DNA of 64,000 bases from Elusimicrobiota bacterium (lineage in GTDB: Bacteria > Elusimicrobiota > Elusimicrobia > UBA1565 > JACRDR01). Where the stretch lies: NCBI GenBank assembly GCA_016194745.1, contig JACQBA010000009.1:124001-188000 (forward strand), given 5' to 3'. This document shows positions 25,470 to 33,394 of the stretch, in pieces. The translations under genes and the position numbers were made by a program. Every line of letters begins with the position of its first letter. Within the stretch, counting starts at the first letter, position 1. The notes under the pieces are model-generated. The model saw only the letters and a list, made by a program, of their open reading frames with translations, was not told where the DNA came from and ran no database searches.

Positions 25470-27146
25470 TTATGCCTCCTCGTGCCGCTCGAGCGTCCGC
25501 CGGCCGATCGTCCACGGAACCAAGAACGCCGCAAGGCTCGCGGCCGCGAGCGCTCCCGCGCAATACGCGACGACCGGCCACCGCCACGCGTCGTGCTTCC
25601 CGAATCGGCTCTGGAAGTGCATCTGCACGGGCGCCGCTTCCAGCGCCACGGTGAGCCCTACGTAGAAGAGGCACGCCGCCATGTAGACGAAGCCTCCCGC
25701 CGAGGACTCGATCTGGTGGATGTTCGGGATGTTGAAGCGCGGGAAGACGGCGCCGAACCCGACCCCCATCCCGCACAAGGTGACGGTCATGAGGATGATC
25801 GTGCCGAAGGACAGCCAGCTGATGAACCAGTCCGCCTGCAGCAGGTGGTTCGAGACGAGGACGAGGATCGAGGAGAGCAGCAGCATGGGTATCACCGAGA
25901 AGAGGAACTTCTCGCGCATGAGCGTCCCCACGCTCACCGGGGCGGCGCGGAGCACCCAGAAGCTCTTCCCCTCCAGGCTGATCGCCGGGAAGGTGAAGCG
26001 AAGGCCGAGGCTCGAGAGCACGAATCCCGCGATCCCCAGATTGAGAAAGGAGACGAGGCTTTTCAAGTCGGGAGAGTCGAGCGGCAAGTGCCGGATGCTG
26101 AAGAGATAGACGCACATGAGGGCGGCGATGAGCACCATCTGCGACCAGTGCGTCACGTCCCGGAAGAAGCACTTCCGCTCCTTCCAGTAGAGCGACGGGA
26201 TGCTCGACGTCGAGCGCATGCGCGCGAACAGCGCCTGCTCCCACGTCGGATCCACGGCGATGGGGCGGCGCCCCCGACGCCCTTCCTGCGCCCCGCTGTA
26301 CGACGCTAGATAGACGCGCTGCGCGATCCACAGCAGAGCCGCGTAGACCGCGACCGCGCAGCCGGCGAGCATCGCCGCGTAGCGCGCCGCGACGGCGGTC
26401 TTGCCGCCGATCCACGCGGCCAGCGCCTGCGTCATCCACCACGACGGAAGGTAGGGAGCCGTCGGCGCCTGGAGGTAGCCGAGGTACTGGCTCACCAGCA
26501 TCAGAGCGTCGGGCCTCACGAGCTTCTCGGGCTGGGACACGCGCACGAGGACGTACAGGAGCGCGACGGAGAAGCTCGACATCACCCAGATCACGTCGCG
26601 GGTCCGCGGCGACGGGAAGAGATACATGAGCAGCAGGGTGAACGCCATCCCGAGCGAGGTCGCGATGACCAAGAACGGCACCATCAGCGCGCAGAACAGC
26701 GCAAGAAATGGAAGCCCCGCCGACTTGACCGCTCCGAGCGCGAGCATGAACGGCAGCAGCGCGAGCGCGATCATCCACGAGGAGAAGAACGCGGCCTCGA
26801 CGCTCTTGTCGATGAAGACGGTGCGCGCGGACAAGGGCGCACGGATGAGGAACGGCAGATCGTAGGAATAGTAGAACGTCGTGAGGGAGATGATCAGCGT
26901 CGAGAGGATGATCATCGAGAACGTCGTCATCAGCGCCATCGCCGTGAGCTTCCAGATGAGGAGCGGACCGACGAGCTGGACGGAATCGAGGTAGCGCAGA
27001 AGGCGATGGAAGCCGAAGTACAAGCCCGCGAGCATCCAAAAGCCCACCATGAGGAACGCGGCATTGCGCCCGAGTTCCCAGCCCGTCTGCGCGAGCACCG
27101 CGTTGCGAAACGAGACCAGCTTGCGCGCGAGAAGATGACGCAGCAT
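25470..27146 (-). CDS. Polytopic membrane protein resembling an ABC-2-type exporter permease
   Basis: A 558-residue protein with about 12 hydrophobic segments in two blocks (about 30-250 and 350-545) joined by a soluble region of about 100 residues containing DPTWEQALFARMRSTSSIPSLYWKE... This duplicated layout and the motif RDVTHW resemble the large putative ABC exporter permeases that pair with a separate ATPase. The only ABC ATPase in the window is at 30591-31346, not adjacent, so the partnership is an inference. It is the first gene of a unit with the YibQ-type deacetylase. The start has -10 TACACT 6 nt before it and no ribosome site. Substrate unknown. Confidence 0.7.
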   Translation of the reverse strand: MLRHLLARKLVSFRNAVLAQTGWELGRNAAFLMVGFWMLAGLYFGFHRLLRYLDSVQLVGPLLIWKLTAMALMTTFSMIILSTLIISLTTFYYSYDLPFLIRAPLSARTVFIDKSVEAAFFSSWMIALALLPFMLALGAVKSAGLPFLALFCALMVPFLVIATSLGMAFTLLLMYLFPSPRTRDVIWVMSSFSVALLYVLVRVSQPEKLVRPDALMLVSQYLGYLQAPTAPYLPSWWMTQALAAWIGGKTAVAARYAAMLAGCAVAVYAALLWIAQRVYLASYSGAQEGRRGRRPIAVDPTWEQALFARMRSTSSIPSLYWKERKCFFRDVTHWSQMVLIAALMCVYLFSIRHLPLDSPDLKSLVSFLNLGIAGFVLSSLGLRFTFPAISLEGKSFWVLRAAPVSVGTLMREKFLFSVIPMLLLSSILVLVSNHLLQADWFISWLSFGTIILMTVTLCGMGVGFGAVFPRFNIPNIHQIESSAGGFVYMAACLFYVGLTVALEAAPVQMHFQSRFGKHDAWRWPVVAYCAGALAAASLAAFLVPWTIGRRTLERHEEA

Positions 27147-27152
27147 GCGCTG

Positions 27153-27158
27153 AGTGTA
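27153..27158 (-). promoter_or_regulatory. Extended -10 box (TGA-TACACT), 6 nt before ATG 27146
   Basis: Minus-strand TGATACACT followed by 6 nt and the start codon; no ribosome site. It predicts a leaderless mRNA for the permease gene. Confidence 0.5.
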
Positions 27159-27297
27159 TCAAAATCCGCCCGGCGCCGACGCCGACCCGCTCGACCCCGG
27201 CGGCCGCGACCCGAACGGCCCGGATGAAAAATAGGTCTTTCGGCCCGTTAAATATGATAGCGTACGCGCGTCGCCATCCCATGTGGAGGTGTTGCGA

Positions 27298-28056
27298 ATG
27301 AGAAGACTCTCTACCGCAGTGACCGCCCTCCTGCTCGCGCAATGGAGCGTCGCCGCTTCGGCCAATGTGCTCATGCCGGAGTTCGACGTGATCAAGCGCG
27401 GGCCCGGAGGAGGCGCTCCCCGCCCGTCCCCCGCCCCCAGGCCGCATCCGGCTCCGAGACCGCACCCGACGCCGAGACCGCATCCGACGCCGAGACCGCA
27501 CCCGACGCCGAGACCGCACCCGACGCCGAGACCGCATCCGACGCCGAGACCTCACCCGGTGCCACACCCGAGGCCGCATCCGGTTCCGCACCCGCGGCCG
27601 CACCCGAGACCCCGGCCTCATCCGCGCCCGCACCCGAGGCCGCACCCGCATCCTCGCCCGTACCCTGTGCCGATCCCGATCCCGTGGCCCGACTCTCCGC
27701 CGCCGACCGAGGTCTTCATCAGCCCCGACGGCACGCGCGGCATCTGGGTGCGCGGGCACGCCCGCGACGCGTTCCTCTACGACCGCACGACGCCTCCCGC
27801 CTTCGAGCCCCGCTGGCTCGACTGGGACGTAGTGGACGTGCGCTGGCACATGCGCGAGGACGTGCTCGCCGAGATCGAGCTCCTGCGGTTCTTCGGCGAC
27901 AGCTCCTGGTTCGACGCCGACGGCAATCCGAACCTGCCCGGCGAGACTATCCCGGGACCCGAAAATCCGGCCATGAAGCGCCACGACTTCGCCACGCCGC
28001 TCGGCAAGTCGCAGGCCTTCCAGTCGATGCAGATCGAAAAGGTCCGCTGGGAATAG
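27298..28056 (+). CDS. Exported protein with a Pro-His-Arg repeat tail and a small C-terminal SPDG domain
   Basis: The start is set at ATG 27298, preceded by GGAGGT with 7-8-nt spacing, giving 252 residues. After a signal peptide (cleavage near ASA-NVL) comes a repeat region of about 90 residues made of RPHPTP and later RPHPVP or RPHPRP units; histidines recur every six residues or so, which could bind metal. A C-terminal domain begins at FISPDGTRGIWVRG and contains DAFLYDR and a short beta-rich segment. The same domain ends the neighbouring protein at 28359, so the pair are paralogues with different linkers. The repeat probably spans the cell wall or outer surface. Function unknown. Confidence 0.75.
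   Translation: MRRLSTAVTALLLAQWSVAASANVLMPEFDVIKRGPGGGAPRPSPAPRPHPAPRPHPTPRPHPTPRPHPTPRPHPTPRPHPTPRPHPVPHPRPHPVPHPRPHPRPRPHPRPHPRPHPHPRPYPVPIPIPWPDSPPPTEVFISPDGTRGIWVRGHARDAFLYDRTTPPAFEPRWLDWDVVDVRWHMREDVLAEIELLRFFGDSSWFDADGNPNLPGETIPGPENPAMKRHDFATPLGKSQAFQSMQIEKVRWE
27456..27545 (+). repeat. Five tandem copies of an 18-bp unit encoding RPHPTP
   Basis: The unit GAGACCGCAYCCGACGCC repeats five times head to tail, differing only at the C/T position, then decays. It lies inside the coding sequence and keeps the frame, so copy number can vary by slippage. Confidence 0.85.
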
Positions 28057-28082
28057 CCTAGCGCGTCCTCGACGTCACGAAC

Positions 28083-28129
28083 GGCCCGGGTCTTGCCCCT
28101 CGCGGGGCGGGCCCGGGCCTCTCGCTTTT
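28083..28129 (+). terminator. Intrinsic terminator after the 27298-28056 gene
   Basis: GGCCCGGG and CCCGGGCC pair around an inner GCCCC/GGGGC stem, followed by CTCTCGCTTTT. The whole 28057-28358 gap otherwise contains only the upstream region of the next gene. Confidence 0.7.
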
Positions 28130-28358
28130 CGCCCGATGTTAACAACGTGGGCTTTGCGGCCTAGAGAAGGATTCGCCCAACGACTCAGCGACCATCGCAC
28201 TACGCCGCTTCTGCCCGTACTTCTCTAGTCGTGCGCGGCGGCGGGATGCATAATGATCCTCGACCGGGCGCATGGAGGGGCCCAAATTCGGTCCTCGCGC
28301 GTAGAGCATCGTGCGGACTTGTGTTCTTGGAGAAGTTCGGTCCAAGGAGAAAGTCCAC

Positions 28359-29420
28359 ATGAAAGACAGACTCGCCGAGTCCCTTCGGCGCTGGCTGGCG
28401 GCGTTCGCCGCGGCCGGCCTCGCAGGGGCTCCGTCATTGGCATCCGCGCAGGCGCGCGTGATTCAGCTCGCGCCGACGGAAGAGAGCGCCGGACTAGAAG
28501 CTAACGCCGGCGGCCTGCTGCATTGGATACGCGGAGGGCATACGGACCATCCGTCGCCGTCCCCGGTGCCTCATCCCTCGCCGTCGCCGTCGCCCGCTCC
28601 GTCTCCGCGCTGGGACCCTCCGGCGCCTTCGCCGTCTCCGCGCTGGGATCCCCCGTCGCCGCGTCCGGCGCCGGCCCCCGCGCCGAGGCCCGATCCGGCG
28701 CCTCGTCCGTCCCCCGCGCCAAGACCCGAGCCGGCACCCCGGCCGACGCCCGCGCCGAGGCCCGACCCGGCGCCTCGTCCGTCCCCCGCGCCGAGACCCG
28801 AGCCGGCACCCCGACCGACGCCCGCGCCGGCACCGTCCCCACGGCCGACCCCGGCTCCCGAGCCGCGGCCCAACCCGACGCCGCGCCCTCCGCAACCTCG
28901 GCCGCATCCCGCGCCGGTTCCGCATCCGACGCCTCATCCGCGGCCGCATCCAGTGCCTGTGCCGGTGCCGGATCCGTATCCCGATCCGGACCCCATCCCG
29001 GTCCCGGCTCCCGATCCCGATCCCGATCCGGATCCTGTGCCGCCCGTCCCGGAGCCTCAGCCCGTCCCGTCTCCGCGGCCGCCGATGCCTAACCCCGAGC
29101 CTCCGGCTCGGGAGATCATCAGCCCCGACGGCTCGCGCGTGATCCGCATCGTCGGCGGCGAGAGGAACGCGGTGCTGCTCGACAGGTCCGGTCGAATGAT
29201 CAAGGAACTGGCGTCAAGAGTGCAGGACGCGCGGTTCACGACGTCCTCCGGAGAGCTGCAGATCGTCCTCACCGTGCGCCTCATGTCGAACGGGCGATGG
29301 GTCAACCGCACGCTGCGCTTCGACAAAGACGGCAGGAGCGTGGGCGCGAACACGCCGCCCCGCCAGCCGGAGACTCCGCCCTGGAATCCCTGGGGCAATC
29401 AGCCGGCGTCGTACAACTAG
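28359..29420 (+). CDS. Exported protein with long Pro-rich repeats and a C-terminal SPDG domain
   Basis: The start is set at ATG 28359 (AAGGAGA 8 nt upstream), giving 353 residues. A signal peptide (cleavage near ASA-QAR) is followed by about 190 residues of PAPRP[DEST]P-type repeats with a period of 24 residues in the best-conserved part, later grading into PDPDPIP and PHP units. The C-terminal domain (about 250-353) starts IISPDGSRVIRIVGG and has NAVLLDRSG, matching the end of the 27298 protein. The two genes are adjacent and clearly related, but each has its own terminator. It is presumably an envelope-spanning or surface-exposed protein of unknown role. Confidence 0.75.
   Translation: MKDRLAESLRRWLAAFAAAGLAGAPSLASAQARVIQLAPTEESAGLEANAGGLLHWIRGGHTDHPSPSPVPHPSPSPSPAPSPRWDPPAPSPSPRWDPPSPRPAPAPAPRPDPAPRPSPAPRPEPAPRPTPAPRPDPAPRPSPAPRPEPAPRPTPAPAPSPRPTPAPEPRPNPTPRPPQPRPHPAPVPHPTPHPRPHPVPVPVPDPYPDPDPIPVPAPDPDPDPDPVPPVPEPQPVPSPRPPMPNPEPPAREIISPDGSRVIRIVGGERNAVLLDRSGRMIKELASRVQDARFTTSSGELQIVLTVRLMSNGRWVNRTLRFDKDGRSVGANTPPRQPETPPWNPWGNQPASYN
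28684..28827 (+). repeat. Tandem duplication of a 72-bp coding unit (24 residues)
   Basis: Two near-identical 72-bp copies (28684-28755 and 28756-28827) each encode PDPAPRPSPAPRPEPAPRPT plus PAPR. The high identity at silent sites points to recent duplication. Confidence 0.75.
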
Positions 29421-29440
29421 CCGGGATCAGACCCGAAGTA

Positions 29441-29480
29441 AAACCGCCTCCTCCCTCCGGGGAGGAGGCGGTTTCCTTTT
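29441..29480. terminator. Strong bidirectional intrinsic terminator
   Basis: AAACCGCCTCCTCC and GGAGGAGGCGGTTT form a perfect 14-bp stem with loop CTCCGG, with TTTT on the plus side and an A-rich stretch on the minus side. It serves the convergent genes at 28359-29420 and 29492-30436. Confidence 0.9.
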
Positions 29481-29491
29481 CGAATCGAAAG

Positions 29492-30436
29492 TCAGGGAGC
29501 GAGGAAGCGGGCGACGGACTCGGGATCCGTGTCGCGATGACCGCCCTCGATCGGCACCCACGTCACGCTCGCGCCTTGGGCCTTGGCGGCCTTGGCGAAC
29601 GTCTCGGCGCCCTCGTAGAAGCCGTAGTTGTCGGCCGTACCGGCGCTGACGTAGTACCGCGCCCCCTTCGGAACGCCTCGAAGGAGGCGCTGCAGAGGTC
29701 CGTTCTCGACCCATGCTTGAGCATTCGCGTACTCCGCTTTGAGGATGTTGATCAGAATGCGCACCTTCATCTTGCTGATGTGGCCCGCGTGGCGGGCGAA
29801 GTACGCCGAGACCTCCTCCTCGGAGTGGGGATTGGCCGCAAGGAGGGCCGGCGACAAGAGCGCGACGCGTTCGAAGAGGCGCGGAGACCGCAGCAAAGCC
29901 TGGATCGCATTGAAGCCGCCCATCGAGCGTCCCAAGAGCAAGCGGCGGCCCTTCACCCCGCCGATCCTCTGCTCGAGCATCGGCATGATCTTGTCGACGA
30001 AGAGCGGCGTCCGCCCGTTGGCGTCCGTGAAGAACCAGATCGAGCCGAAGGAGACCGTGATCACGGTCGGCTGAGGCGTGCCCTTCTTCTCCCACTCGGC
30101 GCGGATCGATTTGTTGGCGGCCTGGTTATACCAGGAGTTCTGATCCCGGAACACGGAGTGGAGGTAGTACAAGACGTCGCGGCTGGCCGGCCCGCTCGGA
30201 CGATCGATGCACCATTGAAACCGGTGGCCGCCCAGGTTCGAGCTTCCGCATTCGTGGCTTGCGCCCGCGTCGCCCGCCAACTCGCCCGCGCCGCGCCGGA
30301 GCCTCTCGGCGCGCGCAGCGATCTCCAGGACCGCACCGTCGGCTCCCGCGGCGGCGCCGAGCTGAAGCAGCGCCGGCTCCTGGGCCGTCGCCGCCGAGCC
30401 CGCCGCCAGCCATGCCGCAACGAACAGTATCCTCAT
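29492..30436 (-). CDS. Exported alpha/beta-hydrolase esterase (esterase D-like)
   Basis: The start is set at ATG 30436, with GGAGG just upstream, giving 314 residues. A signal peptide (MRILFVAAWLAAGSAATA) precedes an Ala-rich stretch and then the esterase domain beginning near DVLYYLHSVF. The nucleophile is Ser171 in LLGRSMGGFNA (family pattern GxSxGG); SAGTADNYGFY and EGGHRDTD supply the likely acid and the catalytic His. Such enzymes hydrolyse ester bonds of small or sugar esters; the substrate cannot be read from the sequence. Single gene with a shared terminator. Confidence 0.85.
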   Translation of the reverse strand: MRILFVAAWLAAGSAATAQEPALLQLGAAAGADGAVLEIAARAERLRRGAGELAGDAGASHECGSSNLGGHRFQWCIDRPSGPASRDVLYYLHSVFRDQNSWYNQAANKSIRAEWEKKGTPQPTVITVSFGSIWFFTDANGRTPLFVDKIMPMLEQRIGGVKGRRLLLGRSMGGFNAIQALLRSPRLFERVALLSPALLAANPHSEEEVSAYFARHAGHISKMKVRILINILKAEYANAQAWVENGPLQRLLRGVPKGARYYVSAGTADNYGFYEGAETFAKAAKAQGASVTWVPIEGGHRDTDPESVARFLAP

Positions 30437-30590
30437 GCCCGCCTCCATGCTGCCGCTTCAGCGTATCGCGGTCGGTCAAACGCCGTCAGGGCCGTAAAGG
30501 CGGTCCGGGGGTAGGACGTTGCGCTCAGGAAAACCGATGCGGCTCGCCAAGGCCGCGGACGAAACGCCGTTTCCTCCGGGCGAGCGAGGT

Positions 30591-31346
30591 CTACAGGTTC
30601 TTGAGGAGCGCGGAGTACTCGCTGCCGCCGGTGAGGCTGAGGAAGACGTCCTCGAGGCCGCTCGTCGTGTCGTGCTCGGCCTTGGCCCGCAGGTCGTCGA
30701 GAGTGCCGAGGGCGTGGAGCCGGCCATGGAGCATGATCCCTATGCGGTGGCACAGGCGCTCGGCGATCTCGAGGATATGGGTGCACATGAACAGCGTGCA
30801 GCCGCGCTGGGAGAGCGTCTTGAAGATCTCCTTGACCAGCCGCACGCCCTTGGGGTCCAGGCCGACCATGGGCTCGTCGAGAAGCAGCACCTCGGGCTCG
30901 TGCAGGAGCGCGGCCGAGAGGACGAGCTTCTGGCGCATGCCGTGCGAGTAGGACTCCGCGAGCTCGCCGCCGAAGTCCTTGAGCTCGAACATTTCGAGAA
31001 GCTCGGGGATGCGCTTGCGCTGCGTCTCGGGCGAGACGCCGTAGAGGTCGCCGACGAATTTCAGGAATTCCGATCCGGTCAGCTTCGGATACACGAACGG
31101 CTCGTCGGGCACGAGTCCCATGCGGCGCTTCGCCTCCAGCTGCTGCGTCACGACGTCGAATCCCGCCACGCGGACGACGCCCGAGGTCGGCCGGAGAAGG
31201 CCGGTGAGAATCTTGACCGTCGTCGTCTTGCCGGCGCCGTTGGGGCCTAGCAGGCCGAAGATCTCCCCTTTCTCTACCTTTAGATCGATCCCGTCCACGG
31301 CGACGAGGTCGCCGTAGCGCTTGGTGAGTTTGGAGATCTCGATCAA
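30591..31346 (-). CDS. ABC transporter ATP-binding protein
   Basis: A 251-residue ATPase. The start is TTG 31346, which overlaps the stop of the PfkB gene as TTGA; longer frames upstream are not supported. Walker A is GLLGPNGAGKTT, the signature is SHGMRQKL (a variant of LSGGQ), Walker B is EVLLLDEPMVGLD, and the switch His is in CTHILE. It matches the DrrA/CcmA-type exporters that work with ABC-2 permeases. It is the last gene of the M23-bactofilin-SurA_N-PfkB unit and no permease follows. The permease-like protein at 25470-27146 is a possible partner, by inference only. Confidence 0.9.
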   Translation of the reverse strand: MIEISKLTKRYGDLVAVDGIDLKVEKGEIFGLLGPNGAGKTTTVKILTGLLRPTSGVVRVAGFDVVTQQLEAKRRMGLVPDEPFVYPKLTGSEFLKFVGDLYGVSPETQRKRIPELLEMFELKDFGGELAESYSHGMRQKLVLSAALLHEPEVLLLDEPMVGLDPKGVRLVKEIFKTLSQRGCTLFMCTHILEIAERLCHRIGIMLHGRLHALGTLDDLRAKAEHDTTSGLEDVFLSLTGGSEYSALLKNL

Positions 31347-32266
31347 GCCGCGATCAGGGATTCGCCGACGTCCAGGAGGTCGAGGAAGTCCTTGTAGCGA
31401 TCCTGAGCCGCCGTCAGCTCGATGCGCTCGAGCATGCGCGTGCTGAAATCCTGGACCGTGAAGGAGGCCATGATCGAGCCGAAGAGCATCGCCCGCTTTA
31501 CGCGGCGGATGTCGCGGAGGTCCCCCCCGGCGAGGTAGCCTAGGAAGCCGCCCGCGAACGTGTCGCCCGCGCCCGTCGGGTCCTTGACGTCCTCGACCGG
31601 ATAGGCCGGGAACGCGTACAGGCGTCCGCCCGCGTACAGGAGCGCGCCGTGCTCGCCTTTCTTGATCACGACGACGGACGGGCCCCACTCGGAGAGCTTA
31701 CGCGCCGCCCGCAGATTGCTCGACTCCCGCGTGAGCTTGCGCGCCTCTTCCTCGTTGACGAAGAACACGTCGACCTTGCTCAAGAGCTCCTTCAAGGCCG
31801 GCTTTTTGAGCGAGATCCAATAGTTCATCGTGTCGCAGGCGACCAGCTGAGGCTCCTCCATCTGAGAGAGCACCTCCCACTGGAGTTCGGGGTCGATGTT
31901 CGCGAGGAAGACGACCGAGGCCTGCTTGTGGGCCGTCGAGAGCTTCGGTTTGAAAGCTTCGAACACGTTAAGATGCGTGTTCAAGGTCTTGGCGGAATTG
32001 AAGTCCTTCTGGTAGCTTCCCTCCCAGCGGAACGTCTTGCCGCGCACGACCTCGAGGCCGGCCAAATCCACGCCGCGCGACTCGAGGAGCTCGCGATGCT
32101 CCTGAGGAAAGTCCGAGCCCACGACGCCGATCATCTGCACCGGGGCGAACAGCCGCGCCGCGAGAGAGAAGTAGACCGCCGAGCCGCCCAGGGCCTCCTT
32201 GCATTCGCCATCGGGAGTCTTCACCGAGTCGAGCGCGACCGAGCCCACCACCAAGATTGGATCCAT
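31343..32266 (-). CDS. PfkB-family carbohydrate or nucleoside kinase
   Basis: A 307-residue kinase with the ribokinase fold: an N-terminal strand ILVVGSVALDSV, the GGSAVYFSLA glycine motif that binds the substrate, and near the C-terminus the PfkB signature DPTGAGDTFAGGFLGYL with catalytic Asp235. It transfers phosphate from ATP to a sugar, adenosine or a related alcohol; the substrate cannot be assigned. Its start is 4 nt after the stop of the SurA_N gene and its stop overlaps the ABC gene's start, so it belongs to the envelope operon. Confidence 0.85.
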   Translation of the reverse strand: MDPILVVGSVALDSVKTPDGECKEALGGSAVYFSLAARLFAPVQMIGVVGSDFPQEHRELLESRGVDLAGLEVVRGKTFRWEGSYQKDFNSAKTLNTHLNVFEAFKPKLSTAHKQASVVFLANIDPELQWEVLSQMEEPQLVACDTMNYWISLKKPALKELLSKVDVFFVNEEEARKLTRESSNLRAARKLSEWGPSVVVIKKGEHGALLYAGGRLYAFPAYPVEDVKDPTGAGDTFAGGFLGYLAGGDLRDIRRVKRAMLFGSIMASFTVQDFSTRMLERIELTAAQDRYKDFLDLLDVGESLIAA

Positions 32267-32270
32267 TGTG

Positions 32271-32984
32271 CTATGCCCCCTGCTCTCGCTGATCCAGGAA
32301 CGATTGTACCTGCACCTGGCTCGAGATTTGCTTTAGGAAGAAATTCATGGTGTCTAGCGCCCGGGCCTGATGCAGGCCCTCGGCGAACTTCTGCTTGTCC
32401 TTCTCGTAGCCCTTCGATTTCTTGTCCTGCGCCTGAAACTCGCGGTCGAGCTCCACGGGGCCGACCTTCACCGTCTGGAACAGCAAGCCCCGGAACTTCG
32501 CGCTGAGCATCGCGCGGCGCTGCTGCAGTTCGTACTCCTCCGGCGTGGTCCGCAAGCTGTAGCGGACCGCCTGGAAATAGAGCCCTTGATCGAATTGCCC
32601 CTCACGCTGGAACCGCGGCGAGTTGCGGATGGCGAAGGCCACCTCCATGTCGCTGACGCCGATGCCCATCTTCTCCGCCTGTTGGGCAAAGATCTCCTGG
32701 ACGATCATGTCGCGGAGGATCCCGATCTTCACGTCCTTGATGGCCTCTTCCGGGATCTCCTTCTCCGCTTTGTTCTGCTGGCGCATCGCCTCGACGTACT
32801 GGTCGACCTGCGCACGGTAGCGGACGTACGGAATCTTCGTCCCGCCGACCATGGCGACGGCTTCCGTGCGGTCGGCGCCGACGAAATAGTAGCCGCCCAG
32901 ACCGACGAAGGTGCCGATGAGGAAAATCGAGACCGTGCCGATGAAGAACGCGCGGTGATAACGACGAAGCTGGCTGATGATCAT
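32271..32984 (-). CDS. Membrane-anchored SurA_N-type periplasmic chaperone without a PPIase domain
   Basis: The start is set at ATG 32984, which overlaps the bactofilin stop as ATGA and has AAGGAGA upstream. The 237 residues comprise one N-terminal membrane helix (about 12-35) and a helical periplasmic domain typical of the SurA/PpiD N-terminal fold (VRYRAQVDQYVE..., LRDMIVQEIFAQQAEKMGIGVSDMEV, IRNSPRFQREGQFDQGLYFQ). The parvulin domain found in PpiD and SurA is absent, so it probably acts only as a chaperone or anchor. Third gene of the operon. Confidence 0.8.
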   Translation of the reverse strand: MIISQLRRYHRAFFIGTVSIFLIGTFVGLGGYYFVGADRTEAVAMVGGTKIPYVRYRAQVDQYVEAMRQQNKAEKEIPEEAIKDVKIGILRDMIVQEIFAQQAEKMGIGVSDMEVAFAIRNSPRFQREGQFDQGLYFQAVRYSLRTTPEEYELQQRRAMLSAKFRGLLFQTVKVGPVELDREFQAQDKKSKGYEKDKQKFAEGLHQARALDTMNFFLKQISSQVQVQSFLDQREQGA

Positions 32985-33376
32985 GACGTCTCCTTGCCGG
33001 CGATGACGGACGAGGCCGTCTCGGACATCGAGCATTGCCCTTCGAACCAGGCGCCTTCTTCGATGAGGATCTTGGGCGAGCGGACGTTGCCCATCACTTT
33101 GCCGCCCGCTTTGATCTCGAGCCGCACGAGGCAGGTCACGTCGCCGTGCACTTCGCCGCCGATCTCGACGGAATCGGCGCTGACGTTGCCGCGCACCTTT
33201 CCGGTCGTCCCGACCACGACCTCATGCGCCTCGGAGACGTTTCCCTCCATCTCGCCGTCGACGCGGACGGAACCTCGGACCGTGATGGAACCGTGAAAAA
33301 AGGCCTCCGGTCCGATGACGGTCAGGACGTCGCTGCCGATGTAATTGGTGACGGTCGTCTTCTTGAAAAGGGCCAT
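32981..33376 (-). CDS. Bactofilin
   Basis: A 131-residue cytoskeletal protein. The core has the beta-helical repeat pattern of bactofilins: GPEAFFHGSITVRGSVRVDGE, EGNVSEAHEVVVGTTGKVRG, VSADSVEIGGEVHGDVTC, LEIKAGGKVMGNVRSPKILIEEGA. Short disordered ends flank it. Bactofilins polymerise without nucleotides and often position peptidoglycan hydrolases; here the gene follows an M23 peptidase by 18 nt, a common pairing, and its stop overlaps the SurA_N start. Confidence 0.95.
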   Translation of the reverse strand: MALFKKTTVTNYIGSDVLTVIGPEAFFHGSITVRGSVRVDGEMEGNVSEAHEVVVGTTGKVRGNVSADSVEIGGEVHGDVTCLVRLEIKAGGKVMGNVRSPKILIEEGAWFEGQCSMSETASSVIAGKETS

Positions 33377-33394
33377 AGAAGGAAAAAAACGCGC

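Noticed and set aside
27456..27545. Possible CRISPR array from regularly spaced repeats
   Set aside because: The units are directly adjacent with no spacers, lie in frame within a coding sequence and encode RPHPTP.
25333..27984. 883-residue minus-strand frame overlapping the permease and repeat genes
   Set aside because: It runs out of phase through the clearly real permease and deacetylase genes and antisense to the proline-repeat gene; its composition is low-complexity Arg/Ala.
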